A stretch of DNA of 64,000 nucleotides. Origin: JBEEOW01 sp041191405. GTDB lineage: Bacteria; Bacteroidota; Bacteroidia; Cytophagales; UBA9547. The notes below the pieces were generated by a model. It was given only the letters and a program-made list of their open reading frames with translations. It searched no databases and was not told where the DNA came from. Location: NCBI GenBank assembly GCA_041191405.1, contig JBEEOW010000015.1, positions 30,196 to 94,195 of the forward strand, given 5' to 3'. Positions 49,373 through 56,616 of this stretch are shown in pieces. The first letter of the stretch is position 1. Every line of letters begins with the position of its first letter. The position numbers and the translations under genes are program-made.

Positions 49373-51811
49373 ATGAAAAGGAACACTCTAAAAGGCATTC
49401 ATACATTTTCTTTTTTTTGGAATAGGATGAAAGCAAATTTAAAATTAGCATCAAAAAGAGCTTTTTTAGCAGGTTTAGTATTGTCATTTTCTAACTCTTT
49501 ATATGCAGATGTAGCCTCTATTGCTGGTGACAAGGATAATAATGGTACCATTGAAGGTTTAGAAATAGCTGGAGATATTGACTTAGATGGGATTATTAAT
49601 AATGGAGAAATAGGCGGAGATATAAATGGTGATAAAGTAATAAATAGATCAGGTTCCAACCCGTCTGATGAAATAGCTGGTGATTTAAATGGAAATCATC
49701 TAATTGATAATTTTAGAGGAGATATAGAAATTGTTGGAGATTTAGATGGTAGTATTTCTATAAATGACCAAGAAATAGCAGGAGATAAAAACGGCAATAA
49801 GGCTATTAATAGAACTGGTTATTCCAATGATGAAGAAATGGCTGGAGATTTAAATGGAAATAGTTCCATTGATACAAATGAAAGAGCCGGAGATATGAAT
49901 GGTAATGGAACTATTGATAACAATGAAATGGCTGGCAACAGAAAAGGGGCAACTCTTGATGGAAAAGGAATAATTGACAATTCAGGTGCAAGTTATAACA
50001 ATAAAGATATTGCAGGTGATTTAAGTGGAAATGGGAATATTGACAGTTATGGATATCAAGAAATAGCAGGAGACATTAATGGAAGTTTAGGTATTGATGG
50101 TAGTGAAGTTGCTGGAGACAAAAATGGAAATAATGTTATTGATAGAATAAATTACACTAACGAAGATGAAATAGCTGGAGACTTAAACGGTAATAATTCT
50201 ATTGATTTTCAAGAAATAGCTGGAGATATGAATGGTAATGGAACTATTGATAACAATGAAATGGCTGGCAACAGAAAAGGGGCAACTCTTGATGGAAAAG
50301 GAATAATTTACAATTCAGGTGCAAGTTATAACAATAAAGATATTGCTGGAGATATTAATGGGAATGGTACAATAGAAAATTATCTAGAAATTGCAGGCGA
50401 TATTGATGGAAGTTTTTCAATAAATGGCCAAGAAGTTGCTGGAGACAAAAATGGAAATAATGTTATTGATAGAATAAATTACACTAACGAAGATGAAATA
50501 GCTGGAGACTTAAATGGTAATAATTCTATTGATTTTCAAGAAATAGCTGGTGATATGAATGGTAATAAAACTATTGATAACAATGAAATGGCTGGCAACA
50601 GAAAAGGGGCAACTCTTGATGGAAAAGGAATAATTGACAATTCAGGTGCAAGTTATAACAATAAAGATATTGCTGGAGATATTAATGGGAATGGTACAAT
50701 AGAAAATTATCTAGAAATTGCAGGCGATATTGATGGAAGTTTTTCAATAAATGGCCAAGAAGTTGCTGGAGACAAAAATGGAAATAATGTTATTGATAGA
50801 ATAAATTACACTAACGAAGATGAAATAGCTGGAGACTTAAATGGTAATAATTCTATTGATTTTCAAGAAATAGCTGGTGATATGAATGGTAATAAAACTA
50901 TTGATAACAATGAAATGGCTGGCAACAGAAAAGGGGCAACTCTTGATGGAAAAGGAATAATTGACAATTCAGGTGCAAGTTATAACAATAAAGATATTGC
51001 TGGAGATATTAATGGGAATGGTACAATAGAAAATTATCTAGAAATTGCAGGCGATATTGATGGAAGTTTTTCAATAAATGGCCAAGAAGTTGCTGGAGAC
51101 AAAAATGGAAATAATGTTATTGATAGAATAAATTATACTAACGAAGATGAAATAGCTGGAGACTTAAACGGTAATAATTCTATTGATTTTCAAGAAATAG
51201 CTGGTGACATCAATGGAAATAAAATCATAGACAACAATAATTATAATCGTTTGTTAACACCAGTTTTTAATGAAATTGCTGGCGATGTAAATGGGAGTTA
51301 CCAAATTGATGATAAGGAAATTGCTGGAGATAAAAATGGAGATAAAACTATTACATCATTTAACTCTGAACTTGCTGGAGACATAAATGGAAATTCAAGT
51401 TTTGATTCAAATGAACTTGCTGGAGATATTAATGGTAATTTCATGATTGATGGCTTAGAGTTAGCAGGAGATAAAAGTGGTAATTATCAGATTGATAATG
51501 CAGTATATCCTGAATTAATGGGCGATTCTAACGGAAATGGAATTCTTGATGGTAGCGAAATTACAGGTTTAGCTGATTCAAAACCTAACACTTTTAATGT
51601 TTATCCAAATCCAAGTTCAGGAATAATTACAATTCCTTCTAACTACTTTGGTAAGCAAATCCAGGTTATTGATAAATTAGGAAAAACCGTTTTAACAACA
51701 TCAATTGTATCTGAAAATATTGATTTAACTAATCTTGAAAATGGAGTTTATATTTTAAATATTAAGCTTGAAAATGGAAATATTAGTTCGAAATTAATTT
51801 TACAAAAATAA
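49373..51811 (+). CDS. T9SS type A secreted protein made of tandem EF-hand-type calcium loops
   Basis: This 812-residue protein has a long signal peptide ending near LYA (residue 45); a second ATG at 49427 gives a more ordinary signal. From about 50 to 725 the chain is almost nothing but about 38 modules with core E-I-A-G-D-x-N-G-N-x-x-I-D-x-x and a 15-residue period. D-to-E stretches such as DMNGNGTIDNNE are perfect 12-residue EF-hand calcium loops (Asp1, Asn3, Asn5, Gly6, Ile8, Asp9, Glu12). Only three residues (IAG) separate Glu12 from the next Asp1, so there are no EF helices. Some modules are 18-29 residues long. The C-terminus (about 735-812) is a type A sorting domain with NVYPNPSSGIITI and LENGVYILNI. 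It is probably a calcium-rigidified surface stalk. No family with exactly this layout comes to mind. Confidence 0.88.
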   Translation: MKRNTLKGIHTFSFFWNRMKANLKLASKRAFLAGLVLSFSNSLYADVASIAGDKDNNGTIEGLEIAGDIDLDGIINNGEIGGDINGDKVINRSGSNPSDEIAGDLNGNHLIDNFRGDIEIVGDLDGSISINDQEIAGDKNGNKAINRTGYSNDEEMAGDLNGNSSIDTNERAGDMNGNGTIDNNEMAGNRKGATLDGKGIIDNSGASYNNKDIAGDLSGNGNIDSYGYQEIAGDINGSLGIDGSEVAGDKNGNNVIDRINYTNEDEIAGDLNGNNSIDFQEIAGDMNGNGTIDNNEMAGNRKGATLDGKGIIYNSGASYNNKDIAGDINGNGTIENYLEIAGDIDGSFSINGQEVAGDKNGNNVIDRINYTNEDEIAGDLNGNNSIDFQEIAGDMNGNKTIDNNEMAGNRKGATLDGKGIIDNSGASYNNKDIAGDINGNGTIENYLEIAGDIDGSFSINGQEVAGDKNGNNVIDRINYTNEDEIAGDLNGNNSIDFQEIAGDMNGNKTIDNNEMAGNRKGATLDGKGIIDNSGASYNNKDIAGDINGNGTIENYLEIAGDIDGSFSINGQEVAGDKNGNNVIDRINYTNEDEIAGDLNGNNSIDFQEIAGDINGNKIIDNNNYNRLLTPVFNEIAGDVNGSYQIDDKEIAGDKNGDKTITSFNSELAGDINGNSSFDSNELAGDINGNFMIDGLELAGDKSGNYQIDNAVYPELMGDSNGNGILDGSEITGLADSKPNTFNVYPNPSSGIITIPSNYFGKQIQVIDKLGKTVLTTSIVSENIDLTNLENGVYILNIKLENGNISSKLILQK
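49900..51235 (+). repeat. Four 327-333-bp tandem DNA repeats in the EF-loop gene
   Basis: The word GAAAAGGGGC recurs at 49941, 50274, 50601 and 50928 (spacings 333, 327 and 327). The 109-residue unit contains six loop modules, including one variant NRKGATLDGKGIID. Units 2-4 are nearly identical; unit 1 is more diverged in its second half. The last unit diverges near 51210. Confidence 0.92.
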
Positions 51812-51821
51812 TTTACTTTGA

Positions 51822-51869
51822 AACAACTCATAGTTTTTGAATTATTTGAAAACTATGAGTTGTTTTTTA
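51822..51869 (+). terminator. Terminator of the EF-loop protein gene
   Basis: AACAACTCATAGTTTT (51822-51837) pairs perfectly with AAAACTATGAGTTGTT (51849-51864), followed by a T run. Confidence 0.92.
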
Positions 51870-51904
51870 TTTCAATCTCAAACATTTTTTAATTACTTTT
51901 GATA

Positions 51905-52297
51905 ATGAATAAAATAGCCCTACCAACAAGCGAAAAACCATTAAATCTTAATTCAAATAACAAAGAGTATGCAATACTTTTACAAGCATTTATTGGTTCT
52001 GTAATTAAAGAAGATGATACAATTGTCAGAATCAGAACTAAATATGATTTTGGATTACACGCATGGAATGCTGCTTTGATTCAAGAAAAAAGCGAAAAGG
52101 CTTATTTTAAATACAGAAAAGATTTTTTAGAACCTATGCTTGTAATGCAAGGTGTTTCTGGCTTTTTTGATGATTTGGTTGATCTGAAAAATGAGAAATT
52201 CAAAGAATACAAAGATTTAATTATTGATGTTGAAGTTTTTGAAGATGAAAATTCGGGTTATTTTGTAACTGTTGATACTAGTTCAATGAATTATTGA
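51905..52297 (+). CDS. Conserved-looking hypothetical cytosolic protein
   Basis: From the ATG at 51905 the product is 130 residues; a TTG two codons earlier is in frame but less likely. It has no signal peptide, membrane helix or cysteine. A stretch with FGLHAWNAALIQEKSEKAYFKYRKDFLEPMLVMQ suggests a compact alpha/beta domain. I do not recognise the family. It follows the EF-loop gene terminator by 36 bases and precedes pgeF by 77 bases on the same strand. Confidence 0.7.
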   Translation: MNKIALPTSEKPLNLNSNNKEYAILLQAFIGSVIKEDDTIVRIRTKYDFGLHAWNAALIQEKSEKAYFKYRKDFLEPMLVMQGVSGFFDDLVDLKNEKFKEYKDLIIDVEVFEDENSGYFVTVDTSSMNY

Positions 52298-52374
52298 AAA
52301 TAAGATTTCAGATAATAGATTATAGACATTGACTCTAATATTAATTATTAATTACTAATTCTTAATTAAACGCA

Positions 52375-53130
52375 GTGAAAACTTTCCAATTTAAAAATCT
52401 TTCATCAACTAATTCTATTTCACATGCAATATCAACTAGAATTGGTGGGATAAGTACTGGTGATTTCGAATCATGGAATATGAGTGAAAAAGTTGGTGAT
52501 TCAATTGAAAATGTGAATCATAACCGACTGTTATTGCAAAATTATATCAATGCAAACCAACTTATTTTTCCAGAACAAACACATACTGCAAATGTAAAAA
52601 TTGTAAATCAACAAACTGAATTACTAGATTTAAAAGAAACTGATGCGGTAATTACAAATATAAAAGGCTTAGGATTGGGTGTTATGTCGGCGGATTGTGT
52701 GCCTATTTTACTGTTTGACCCAGAGAATAAAGCAATTGCAGCCATTCATGCAGGGTGGAGAGGAACAGTTGCTGGTATTGTTGCAAATACTATTGCTTTG
52801 ATGAATAAGGAATTTGGTACTAATTCACAAGATGTTATCACAGGAATTGGTCCGTCAATAAGTGCCGAAGTGTATGAAGTAAGCGACTTAGTTGTTGATG
52901 CCGCAAAAGCTTATTTCGACGATATTTCTAGTTTTGTTACACCAAAAGAAAACGGTAAATATTGGTTTGATCTTTGGGAAGCAAACAGACAAGTATTGTT
53001 AAAATCAGGTGTGAAAACTGAAAATATTGAAATTGCTGGTATTTGTACTTTCAAAAATGCAGATACATTTTTTTCATACAGACAAAATCCTAACTGCGGA
53101 CGATTTGCAGCTGCAATTGCTTTAAAATAA
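52375..53130 (+). CDS. pgeF: Peptidoglycan editing factor (laccase-domain, purine nucleoside phosphorylase family)
   Basis: This 251-residue protein has the YfiH/PgeF signature. His70 is in FPEQTHTANV, Cys108 in MSADCVPILLFD and His125 in AAIHAGWRGTVAGI. Together these form the zinc/copper site, and GPSISAEVYEV and FSYRQNPNCGRFAAAIAL complete the fold. PgeF removes wrongly incorporated serine-containing precursors from peptidoglycan; members also show adenosine deaminase/phosphorylase and polyphenol oxidase activity. The start is GTG at 52375; no better ATG precedes the conserved N-terminus. A hemE promoter follows. Confidence 0.92.
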   Translation: MKTFQFKNLSSTNSISHAISTRIGGISTGDFESWNMSEKVGDSIENVNHNRLLLQNYINANQLIFPEQTHTANVKIVNQQTELLDLKETDAVITNIKGLGLGVMSADCVPILLFDPENKAIAAIHAGWRGTVAGIVANTIALMNKEFGTNSQDVITGIGPSISAEVYEVSDLVVDAAKAYFDDISSFVTPKENGKYWFDLWEANRQVLLKSGVKTENIEIAGICTFKNADTFFSYRQNPNCGRFAAAIALK

Positions 53131-53139
53131 TTGATACAA

Positions 53140-53168
53140 TTGATTTCAATATAAAATTTATATCTTTG
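53140..53168 (+). promoter_or_regulatory. Promoter of hemE giving a near-leaderless mRNA
   Basis: TTG (53140-53142) and the consensus -7 box TATCTTTG (53161-53168) are separated by 18 bases. The ATG of hemE is only five bases after the box. A start site about 5-8 bases after the box would leave almost no 5' leader. Confidence 0.65.
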
Positions 53169-53172
53169 CGAT

Positions 53173-54213
53173 ATGCAGCTTGAAAATGATTTATTATTAA
53201 GAGTCGCTAAAGGCGAAAAAGCCGAGCGAACTCCAATTTGGTTAATGCGCCAAGCAGGAAGAATTTTACCTGAATACAGAGCAGTACGTAGCAAATCGAA
53301 CGGATTTATTGATTTTGTTAAAAATCCTGAAGCTGCGGCCGAAGTTACCATTCAACCAGTTGATTTATTGGGTGTTGATGCGGCTATCATTTTTTCGGAT
53401 ATACTTGTAATTCCAGAAGCTATGGGTTGCGCTTACGAAATGGTTGAAAGTAGAGGACCTATTTTCCCAAATCCTATTCGTACCGAAGCTGATGTAGATG
53501 CATTAATTATCCCAACTCCAACGGATCATTTAAACTATGTTTTAGAAGCTATCAAATTGACAAAAGTTGGTTTAGCTGGCAGAGTGCCTTTGATTGGATT
53601 TGCAGGTGCACCTTGGACAATTTTTGCATACATGACCGAAGGTTCAGGTTCAAAAACATTCTCAAAAGCAAAATATTGGTTATACAACAACCCAACGCTT
53701 TCGCATAAATTATTGCAAAAAATTACCGATTCAACTATCGCATATTTAAAAGCACAAGTTGCAGTTGGAGCCAATTTAATTCAAGTATTTGATTCGTGGG
53801 CTGGAATATTAAGCCCTGAACAATACAGAGTTTTTGCATTACCTTATATCAAACAAATCTGCGAAGCAATAACTGAAGTTCCAACTACAGTTTTTGCAAA
53901 AGGAGCACATTTTGCCTTGAAAGATTTCGCAAATTTTCCATGTAACACCGTTGGTTTAGATTGGAATATGGAAATTTCTGAATCAAAAATATTGTTGCCA
54001 AACAAAGTTTTACAAGGTAATTTAGACCCATGTGCATTGTATGGCACATTTGCAGAAGTTGAAAATCAGGCTGTTCAAATGTTAGATGCATTTGGTCCAT
54101 ACCATCATATTGCAAACTTAGGGCATGGTTTATATCCTGATATTGACCCAGATAAAGTTCGTTGCTTTATTAATAAGGTAAAAGAATACAGCGCAAATCA
54201 GAAAAGGAATTAG
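53173..54213 (+). CDS. hemE: Uroporphyrinogen decarboxylase
   Basis: This 346-residue protein is full length for HemE, which decarboxylates the four acetate groups of uroporphyrinogen III to give coproporphyrinogen III in cytosolic heme synthesis. The N-terminal signature PIWLMRQAGRILPEYR (21-36) contains the substrate-binding arginines. FSDILVIPEAMG follows, then GFAGAPWTIFAYMTEG and the C-terminal LGHGLYPDIDPDKVRCFI. Its promoter overlaps the region just before the ATG. Other heme genes are not in the window. Confidence 0.95.
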   Translation: MQLENDLLLRVAKGEKAERTPIWLMRQAGRILPEYRAVRSKSNGFIDFVKNPEAAAEVTIQPVDLLGVDAAIIFSDILVIPEAMGCAYEMVESRGPIFPNPIRTEADVDALIIPTPTDHLNYVLEAIKLTKVGLAGRVPLIGFAGAPWTIFAYMTEGSGSKTFSKAKYWLYNNPTLSHKLLQKITDSTIAYLKAQVAVGANLIQVFDSWAGILSPEQYRVFALPYIKQICEAITEVPTTVFAKGAHFALKDFANFPCNTVGLDWNMEISESKILLPNKVLQGNLDPCALYGTFAEVENQAVQMLDAFGPYHHIANLGHGLYPDIDPDKVRCFINKVKEYSANQKRN

Positions 54214-54308
54214 TATTCATTAATCGGTAATCAGTTGTCAGTTCTTTTAGCTATCAACTTTTAACTGAAAACTCTAAACCCTCAACTCTAAACTCTAAAC
54301 CAAAAACA

Positions 54309-54950
54309 ATGGAAATCATAAAACACTTACTAGATTTTTTTCTACATCTAGATAAACATTTAGGTCAAATTATTGCAGATTATCAAACTTGGACTTATTT
54401 AATTCTTTTCATCATTATTTTTGTTGAAACTGGATTAATTGTAATGCCCTTTTTACCAGGAGATTCATTGTTGTTTGCCGCAGGAATGTTTGCCGCACAA
54501 GGACACTTCAATTTAGCGTTTTTGTTAGCTTTATTATTTATCGCAGCTTTCTTGGGCGATTTTGTCAATTATTTTATTGGTAAATACTTAGGAGATTGGG
54601 CGTTAAAAATTAAACTTGGCGACAAACAATTGGTAAAACCTGAATGGATTGAACAAACGCAAGAATTTTATGCGAAACATGGTTCAAAAGCAATAATCAT
54701 TGCTCGTTTTGTACCAATTGTTAGAACAGTAGCGCCGTTTGTTGCAGGCGTTGGTAAAATGAATTATCGTACATTTGTTTCTTACAACATTATTGGTGGC
54801 TTAATTTGGGTACTTGGCTTAACATTAGCGGGTTACTTTTTAGGTGAAATTCCAATTGTAAAAGAAAATTTCGAAAAAGTAATTCTTGGAATTATTGCCA
54901 TTTCAGTATTGCCAATTGTGTTTGAATTTATCAAAGCAAAGAAAAAATAG
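54309..54950 (+). CDS. DedA family membrane protein
   Basis: This 213-residue protein has the DedA signature. The re-entrant motif VETGLIVMPFLPGDSLLFAAG (about 43-63) contains the conserved Glu and Pro-Gly-Asp. GDFVNYFIGKYLG and then FYAKHGSKAIIIARFVPIVRTVAPFVAGVGKM with the two key arginines follow. There are about five membrane segments. DedA proteins are inner-membrane transporters or scramblases linked to undecaprenyl-phosphate recycling and membrane potential. The 95-base leader holds an imperfect ACTCTAAAC-type repeat array. It ends 26 bases before a terminator. Confidence 0.92.
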   Translation: MEIIKHLLDFFLHLDKHLGQIIADYQTWTYLILFIIIFVETGLIVMPFLPGDSLLFAAGMFAAQGHFNLAFLLALLFIAAFLGDFVNYFIGKYLGDWALKIKLGDKQLVKPEWIEQTQEFYAKHGSKAIIIARFVPIVRTVAPFVAGVGKMNYRTFVSYNIIGGLIWVLGLTLAGYFLGEIPIVKENFEKVILGIIAISVLPIVFEFIKAKKK

Positions 54951-54975
54951 AAATTATTATATTTTAAAAATATTC

Positions 54976-55014
54976 AAATCCGATAGTAGGCTAGTTCTAT
55001 TATCGGATTTTGTG
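54976..55014 (+). terminator. Terminator of the DedA gene
   Basis: AAATCCGATA (54976-54985) pairs with TATCGGATTT (55001-55010), followed by TGTGTTTT. The T run is interrupted, so it may be moderately efficient. Confidence 0.75.
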
Positions 55015-55054
55015 TTTTGGGGGAGAAATTAAATTTGAAAATAGTCCCATTTCT

Positions 55055-55242
55055 AACTCTACTTTGAGAAATTATAAGTACTCTTTTATTGTCTGAAATT
55101 TTTGAGTTGTATCTGTCATTCCGAGGCACGAGGAATCTTATAAATTAGAATAAGAAATAAGATTTGATATTTTACACTCTCGTGTAAAATAGTCTCGGAA
55201 TGACAAAACACACTATTCAATTAAAAGTGACAAAGTAGAGTT
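55055..55242. repeat. 188-bp nested palindromic element (GTCATTCCGAG type)
   Basis: The outer arms AACTCTACTTTG (55055-55066) and CAAAGTAGAGTT (55231-55242) are perfect. The inner arms TGTCATTCCGAG (55114-55125) and CTCGGAATGACA (55194-55205) are also perfect. Inside are a small AATCTTA/TAAGATT pair and a hairpin TTTTACAC/GTGTAAAA (about 55170-55188). The element has no reading frame and lies between the DedA gene and the broken toxin module. Confidence 0.88.
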
Positions 55243-55294
55243 ATTGCTATTTTTTTTTTCATTTTCTAAATATAATTATGTCTTTAGAATTTGA

Positions 55295-55302
55295 TACTTT
55301 TG
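55295..55302 (+). promoter_or_regulatory. -7 box upstream of the broken toxin module
   Basis: TACTTTTG is a full TAnnTTTG match and lies 18 bases before the ATG at 55321. A -33 element is not obvious. Confidence 0.45.
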
Positions 55303-55320
55303 TAAATAATTTCTAATCAA

Positions 55321-55506
55321 ATGGTAATTAAAATTAATTATAAAAGAGGAGAACAACTTTTTGAAGATGAAACAGAATATTTAACTTCCAGTTCAAAAAA
55401 TAAAAAGAAATTGGATTTAAGTATTAAAGAACTTAAAATTGGCAAAAAGACAAAAGTTGATTTATCTAAAATTCTAAATTATTTTCATTATTTCCTGAAC
55501 CATTAA
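55321..55506 (+). pseudogene. Possible antitoxin fragment running into the toxin remnant
   Basis: This 61-codon frame is headed by a consensus -7 box. The first 50 residues (MVIKINYKRGEQLF..., then SIKELKIGKKTKVDLSKI) resemble the charged, helix-rich C-terminus of small antitoxins. The final residues (LNYFHYFLNH) are simply the toxin sequence read in the wrong frame. It looks like the surviving start of a toxin-antitoxin operon joined by a deletion to the toxin's second half. The antitoxin identity is tentative. Confidence 0.4.
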
Positions 55507-55616
55507 AATTTGAATATTCAGGATTTTGGAGTAGAAGAATCAATAAAGAACATCGTTTGGTTTATCGTTTTGATGAATACTCAATTGAAATTATACAATT
55601 AAGGTTTCATTATTAG
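55470..55616 (+). pseudogene. YoeB-type mRNA interferase toxin, C-terminal half only
   Basis: In the frame from 55494 to the TAG at 55614 the product reads PEPLKFEYSGFWSRRINKEH, followed by RLVYRFDEYSIEI and ending RFHY. This is the conserved second half of YoeB/Txe toxins, including the catalytic-region arginines, the His of EHRLVY and the C-terminal HY. The frame is closed by TAA at 55467-55469, and no start codon lies between that stop and the conserved part. About 40-45 N-terminal residues of the usual 84 are missing. The upstream gene is in a different frame. This is a broken toxin rather than a short gene. Confidence 0.75.
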
Positions 55617-55671
55617 TTTTTGAAGGCAATTATTTGTTTTGTTGAATTTGCATTTTTAGTTACTGAATATT

Positions 55672-56439
55672 TTATATTGGAGTATTGATAATAAAATCTC
55701 TGACAGAACTTGGTATTTGTCGAAGTGGAATTGCATCTGAAGGTTTCCAAGGAAGATAAATTATAACAACATATATTTCATCCCAATCTATTTCATCAAC
55801 TCTTAGACTAATAATAGAATTTATAGTTAATTTTTCAATTGTTAAGTATTGTATTTCAATATTATAAGTTGTAATTGATTCACTATCTTCAGGTATAATT
55901 TTCTTTTTACTTATAATTATTGCATTAGATAAATAACCGTATTTTACATATTTTAAATTTGAAATAATTTTTTTAAGATATATTAACGTTGATATTAATC
56001 CAATTATTGGAAATAATAAAACAAATATAAAAACACCCACTCCACTTGGTGCCATTCTCATATTTTTAATTCTTGATTTTTGAGGATTGTATTTCTGATA
56101 TTCTACTCTTACAATTGAGTCAATATTCTCGTAACCTACAAAAGTATCATAAGATTTTCCATTATACTTTTTTTCATTAACATAAAAATCATATCTATAT
56201 TCAAAAAAAGTATTATCGCTTTCACTATAATTGACTTCTTGGATTTTTGTTAGTTTACCTTTAGTTTCTAATAATTCTTTTTCAAAAGTGATTGAATCAA
56301 AATCTGTTATTGGGTACATGTAAAATGTAAAAAACAGCCCTACTATTAAAAATAATAATCCACCATACAATTCCAGTTCAGAGAAAATCAATGTCAAAAT
56401 TTGCTTAATTTTTACATTACGTTTTAAATTATTGTTCAT
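55672..56439 (-). CDS. DUF3592-like membrane protein
   Basis: This 255-residue protein has two membrane regions (about 22-42 and 132-155). Between them lies a beta-rich external domain with KGKLTKIQEVNYSESDNTFFEYRYDFYVNEKKYNGKSY and VEYQKYNPQKSRI, the order seen in DUF3592 proteins. A second similar beta segment follows the last helix (NAIIISKKKI...YNIEIQYLTIEKL). The function is unknown. It is divergent from the serB-serA gene and stands alone. Confidence 0.65.
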   Translation of the reverse strand: MNNNLKRNVKIKQILTLIFSELELYGGLLFLIVGLFFTFYMYPITDFDSITFEKELLETKGKLTKIQEVNYSESDNTFFEYRYDFYVNEKKYNGKSYDTFVGYENIDSIVRVEYQKYNPQKSRIKNMRMAPSGVGVFIFVLLFPIIGLISTLIYLKKIISNLKYVKYGYLSNAIIISKKKIIPEDSESITTYNIEIQYLTIEKLTINSIISLRVDEIDWDEIYVVIIYLPWKPSDAIPLRQIPSSVRDFIINTPI

Positions 56440-56616
56440 CTTGCAAAAAGAAATTCAATACAAACTAATTGAAAATTATTTATAATTCTGTAAATTAAAT
56501 CATTTCAATAATAATTCTCTATTAGTAAACATACTTTTTCTATTTTATTATGAATCCTGCCGAAAAATTAAGAAATTAGCAACTTCAATAGATTTACAAA
56601 ATACGCTTTAGGTATA

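Larger units (their letters stand above)
54951..55320. other. 370-base gap: terminator plus a nested palindromic element
   Basis: This gap holds the DedA terminator (54976-55014), the nested palindrome at 55055-55242, a poly-T stretch (about 55250-55260) and a -7 box at 55295-55302. No gene was found in it. Confidence 0.75.

Noticed and set aside
52911..53351. 146-codon minus-strand frame across pgeF and hemE
   Set aside because: It is antisense to two confidently identified housekeeping genes and to the hemE promoter.
56550..56579. Nine-codon frame (MNPAEKLRN) upstream of serB-serA as a leader peptide
   Set aside because: It has no serine-codon enrichment and no attenuator hairpin between it and the gene; short frames like this are common by chance.
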